Assembly (NCBI GenBank): GCA_003695835.1
Contig: RFHN01000221.1
Coordinates: forward strand, 1-7,935
DNA length: 7,935 nucleotides
From: Armatimonadota bacterium
GTDB lineage: Bacteria; Armatimonadota; Fimbriimonadia; Fimbriimonadales; ATM1
Reading direction: 5' to 3'
The notes under the pieces were generated by a model, which saw only the letters and a program-made list of their open reading frames with translations, did not search any database and was not told the origin of the DNA. Every line of letters begins with the position of its first letter. Position 1 is the stretch's first letter. The position numbers and the translations under genes were made by a program. Below are positions 5,773-7,935 of this stretch, one piece after another.

Positions 5773-6552
5773 TTGGGTCAGAAAATCAATCCAATCGGAT
5801 TTCGAATCGGTGTGATCCGCGAACCGGACAGCCGCTGGTACGCGGACAAGAAGACGTACAAGAAGCATCTGTACGTTGACTACCGGATTCGCGAGTTCAT
5901 CCGCAAGGAACTGGGCAAAGGCCTGGTCAGCAAGGTGGACATCATGCGCGCGATGAACAACGTGCGGGTAACCATCTTTGCCGCGCGTCCCGGTGCGGTG
6001 ATCGGGCGCCAAGGACAGGGCATCGCCCAGCTGTCTAAGAACCTGCAGGACATGGTGCGCGGTCTGGACCCCGACGCGGTCGTGCACGTAGATGTCAAAG
6101 AGAGTCCCCAACCGGAGCTGGACGCCCAACTGATTGCCGACAATATTGCTCTTCAGCTCGAGCGACGGATCAGCCATCGTCGGGCAATGCGGCAGGCGAT
6201 TGGCAGGCACTTGCGGAACAACGGTCGAGGCATGAAGGTCGTGTGCTCCGGCCGGTTGGGCGGCGCAGAGATCGCTCGCAGCGAGTCGGAGAAGGTGGGT
6301 AAAATTCCGCTCCACACGCTTCGCGCGGACATTGATTACGGTCTTGCCGAGGCCTATACGACTTACGGAGTCGTGGGCGTGAAAGTGTGGGTTTATCGCG
6401 GAGAGGTTCTCCGCGAACGGGTACGCCAAACCCCTCAACAGCAAGGATTCGAGCTTGAAGGCGGTAGCGTGATCGAAAGTGCGCCGTCCGACGAGCCGAC
6501 CCTGACCGAAGAACCCAAGAACACGGAGGAAAGCACCCATGTTGATGCCTAA
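5773..6552 (+). CDS. rpsC: 30S ribosomal protein S3 with acidic C-terminal tail
   Basis: S3 helps form the mRNA entry channel and contributes to mRNA helicase activity. It starts at TTG, shown by the family N-terminus GQKINPIGFRIG and the well-placed SD. The KH RNA-binding domain is visible with its GXXG loop in AVIGRQGQGI (75-84). The basic helix LERRISHRRAMRQAI (129-143) and the C-terminal domain SGRLGGAEIARSE (159-171), PLHTLRADIDYGLAEAYTTYGVVGVKVWVYRGEVL (179-213) are normal. After about residue 215 comes a tail to 259, Gln-rich and then acidic (DEPTLTEEPKNTEESTHVDA), longer than in most bacteria and unlike the E. coli end. The gene overlaps the rplP start by 14 bases. Confidence 0.97.
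   Translation: MGQKINPIGFRIGVIREPDSRWYADKKTYKKHLYVDYRIREFIRKELGKGLVSKVDIMRAMNNVRVTIFAARPGAVIGRQGQGIAQLSKNLQDMVRGLDPDAVVHVDVKESPQPELDAQLIADNIALQLERRISHRRAMRQAIGRHLRNNGRGMKVVCSGRLGGAEIARSESEKVGKIPLHTLRADIDYGLAEAYTTYGVVGVKVWVYRGEVLRERVRQTPQQQGFELEGGSVIESAPSDEPTLTEEPKNTEESTHVDA
6525..6529 (+). promoter_or_regulatory. SD that decides the rplP start
   Basis: GGAGG is nine bases before ATG 6539 and fifteen before the in-frame ATG 6545. It therefore favours the first ATG and the MLMPKRVKHRK N-terminus known from the family. It lies in the rpsC tail region. Confidence 0.7.
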
Positions 6553-7087
6553 GCGCGTCAAACACAGAAAGGTCGCTCGCGGCCGAATGAAAGGAATGGC
6601 CAAAGGCGGCACGAAGCTGGATTTCGGGGATTACGGAATCCAAGCGCTTGAGCCTGCCTGGATCACGAACCGCCAGATCGAGGCGGCCCGCGTTGCCATG
6701 ACGCGTCACGTCCGCCGGGGCGGCAAGATCTGGATCCGAATCTTCCCCGACAAGCCGTACACTAAGAAGCCGGCCGAGACGCGCATGGGCTCTGGCAAGG
6801 GGAGCCCGGAGGGCTGGGTGGCTGTCGTGAAGCCCGGAAGGATTCTGTTCGAGATGTCGGGCGTGCCGGTGGACATCGCGCGAGAGGCGATGCGGCGCGC
6901 AGCGCACAAGCTGCCGATCAAGGTCAAGTTCGTGACGCGACACGATTTCCCGGATCACGCCGAAGTCTCTACGGCCGACCAGCGCGAGATCGAAGCGCAT
7001 CCGCCCAAGTTCATCCTGGAGCGTAAGGCGAGTGCAAGCCAGGAACCTGAGGCGCAAGAAACCACCCAGGAGGAAACGACGGAATGA
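6539..7087 (+). CDS. rplP: 50S ribosomal protein L16 with C-terminal extension
   Basis: L16 organises the A-site side of the central protuberance and helps position aminoacyl-tRNA. The N-terminus MLMPKRVKHRKVARGRMKG, the WITNRQIEAARVAMTRHVRRGGKIWIRIFP core (41-70) and ETRMGSGKGSPEGWVAVVKPGRILFEM (80-106) identify it. Arg82 lines up with E. coli Arg81, the residue hydroxylated by the YcfD/RoxA oxygenase; whether that enzyme exists here cannot be told. The core ends about residue 134. Residues 135-182 are an extra 45 or so with an acidic Gln/Glu/Thr-rich end (EPEAQETTQEETTE), against a usual length near 137-145. It overlaps rpsC by 14 bases and its stop overlaps the rpmC start as ATGA. Confidence 0.97.
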   Translation: MLMPKRVKHRKVARGRMKGMAKGGTKLDFGDYGIQALEPAWITNRQIEAARVAMTRHVRRGGKIWIRIFPDKPYTKKPAETRMGSGKGSPEGWVAVVKPGRILFEMSGVPVDIAREAMRRAAHKLPIKVKFVTRHDFPDHAEVSTADQREIEAHPPKFILERKASASQEPEAQETTQEETTE

Positions 7088-7296
7088 AGGGATTGAAGCC
7101 GAAGGACCTACGAGAGAAGACCATTCCGGAACTGCGCGAACTCGTCGAGAAGGAGAGAGCGGCGCTCTACGACCTCCGCCGCCGCCTCGCGCTTCGCGAG
7201 ACGCAGGACACCGCGGCCATCAAGGTAACGCGCCACAACATTGCTCGCATCTTGACCATCCTGACGGAAAAGGAGCGAGAGGAAGCTAAGAAATGA
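7084..7296 (+). CDS. rpmC: 50S ribosomal protein L29
   Basis: L29 is a small two-helix protein on the solvent side of the large subunit, next to L23 at the tunnel exit. The 70 residues are in the family range. LKPKDLREKTIPELRELVEKERAALYDLRRRLA matches the first helix, and TAAIKVTRHNIARILTILTEKE the second, with the R..IARI.T.L pattern that identifies the family. AGGAGG (7068-7073) lies ten bases before the ATG, which overlaps the rplP stop as ATGA. The L16-L29-S17 order is standard, and the C-terminus overlaps the rpsQ start in the same way. Confidence 0.96.
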   Translation: MKGLKPKDLREKTIPELRELVEKERAALYDLRRRLALRETQDTAAIKVTRHNIARILTILTEKEREEAKK

Positions 7297-7556
7297 GCGA
7301 GATCCGAGAACGAAATCGAAGAAAGGTACGGCAAGGCATCGTCGTCTCCGACAAGATGGAGAAGACCGTGGTAGTCCGTGTCATGCGACAAGTGCAGCAT
7401 CCGCTGTACAAGAAGACGGTTTTGCGAGCCAAGCGCTTCAAGGCCCATGACGAACTGGGTTGCGGCGTTGGCGATCGCGTGGAAATCATGGAGACGCGCC
7501 CGCTGAGCAAGGAGAAGCGGTGGCGGGTGAGTCGCATCATCGAGAAGGCGAAGTAA
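7293..7556 (+). CDS. rpsQ: 30S ribosomal protein S17
   Basis: S17 is an early-binding OB-fold protein of the 30S body. At 87 residues it is normal in length. RKVRQGIVVSDKMEKTVVVRV (10-30), HPLYKKTVLRAKRFKAHDE (36-54) and VGDRVEIMETRPLSKEKRWRV (59-79) are the family signatures. GAGG (7279-7282), inside the end of rpmC, is ten bases before the ATG; the start overlaps the rpmC stop as ATGA. The stop TAA is followed at once by the rplN ATG. One Cys (57) stands in the loop where Asn or Asp is common. Nothing else is unusual. Confidence 0.97.
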   Translation: MSEIRERNRRKVRQGIVVSDKMEKTVVVRVMRQVQHPLYKKTVLRAKRFKAHDELGCGVGDRVEIMETRPLSKEKRWRVSRIIEKAK

Positions 7557-7928
7557 ATGATTCAGGCATATTCACGTCTCAAAGTTGCGGATAACTCGGG
7601 CGCGCGCGAGATTCAGTGCATCCGAGTCCTGAAGGGTTCGCAGCCGCGGTACGGCGGCGTGGGCGACGTGATCGTCGGTGCGGTGAAGTCCGCGACGCCG
7701 AACATGCCCATCAAGAAGGGCGATGTCGTGCGAGCGGTCATCGTCCGCACCCGGCGCGACATCCGGCGGCCTGACGGCAGCACGGTGCGGTTTGACGACA
7801 ACGCCTGCGTCGTCATCAACCCGCAGACCAAGGAGCCGCGCGGCACGCGAATCTTCGGTCCCGTCGCGAGAGAGCTCCGCGAGAAGGAGTTCATGAAGAT
7901 CGTCTCGCTCGCACCGGAGGTGCTCTAA
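7557..7928 (+). CDS. rplN: 50S ribosomal protein L14
   Basis: L14 contacts the small subunit through bridges B5 and B8 and is the target of the silencing factor RsfS in many bacteria. The 123 residues are complete. LKVADNSGAREIQCIRVLKG (8-27), GDVIVGAVKSATPN (36-49), KKGDVVRAVIVRTRRDIRRPDGS (53-75), FDDNACVVIN (79-88) and RGTRIFGPVARELREKEFMKIVSLAPEVL (95-123) match the family closely. The ATG follows the rpsQ stop without a gap; AAGG within GAGAAGG (7542-7548) is a moderate SD nine bases away. L14 is the first gene of the spc part in E. coli, but no promoter or terminator separates it from rpsQ here, so S10 and spc genes probably share a transcript. Seven bases remain to the window end; rplX would be expected next. 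Confidence 0.98.
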   Translation: MIQAYSRLKVADNSGAREIQCIRVLKGSQPRYGGVGDVIVGAVKSATPNMPIKKGDVVRAVIVRTRRDIRRPDGSTVRFDDNACVVINPQTKEPRGTRIFGPVARELREKEFMKIVSLAPEVL

Positions 7929-7935
7929 AGGGCAA

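Noticed and set aside
5298..6612. Minus-strand open frames opposite rplV and rpsC (5298-5762 and 5749-6612)
   Set aside because: Both mirror conserved ribosomal genes. The first is low-complexity because it is opposite the Glu/Ala-rich L22 tail. No independent SD or family match was seen.

Overview
The window is a bacterial S10-spc ribosomal protein gene cluster, read entirely on the + strand. In order it holds the 3' half of tuf (EF-Tu), rpsJ (S10), rplC (L3), rplD (L4), rplW (L23), rplB (L2), rpsS (S19), two unrecognised genes for predicted exported proteins, rplV (L22), rpsC (S3), rplP (L16), rpmC (L29), rpsQ (S17) and rplN (L14). Base composition looks moderately GC-rich (about 60% by eye). 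Most genes have clear Shine-Dalgarno (SD) sequences, with some GTG and TTG starts. The protein sequences are clearly bacterial. The exact phylum cannot be proved from here. The diverged L2, L3 and L4 motifs, the acidic tails and the secreted proteins with KTGKLV motifs would suit an under-sampled phylum such as Armatimonadota (Fimbriimonadia-like), but that is a low-confidence guess.

Layout. 1-567 is the tuf 3' end. 568-628 is a short spacer with a strong imperfect hairpin just before the rpsJ SD. 629-937 is rpsJ. 938-1062 is the only other real spacer; it carries an unproved 38-codon reading frame that ends on the rplC SD. From 1063 onward the genes are packed almost without gaps, mostly with TAATG, ATGA or GTGA junctions or longer overlaps, so the block is probably one transcript with much translational coupling. 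I see no promoter and no convincing intrinsic terminator inside it.

The main anomaly is at 3799-5210. The near-universal order rpsS-rplV-rpsC is interrupted by two tandem genes of identical length (235 codons). Each starts with a hydrophobic signal-like segment, and the two proteins are distant paralogues of each other. They are joined to rpsS and to each other by ATGA overlaps, and the second runs 23 bases into rplV, so they are built into the translational chain of the ribosomal operon. Their function is unknown. Their expression should follow ribosome synthesis.

Other points of interest are long charged C-terminal tails on three consecutive ribosomal proteins (L22, S3, L16), a Lys replacing the usual Gly in the tunnel-lining loop of L4, changes in the very conserved DHPHGGG region of L2, and a Lys-rich insertion in L23. 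The EF-Tu and ribosomal proteins build and run the translation machinery; most of the unusual L2, L3, L4, L22 and L23 features lie in or near the peptidyl transferase centre or exit tunnel, as judged from known structures of these families.
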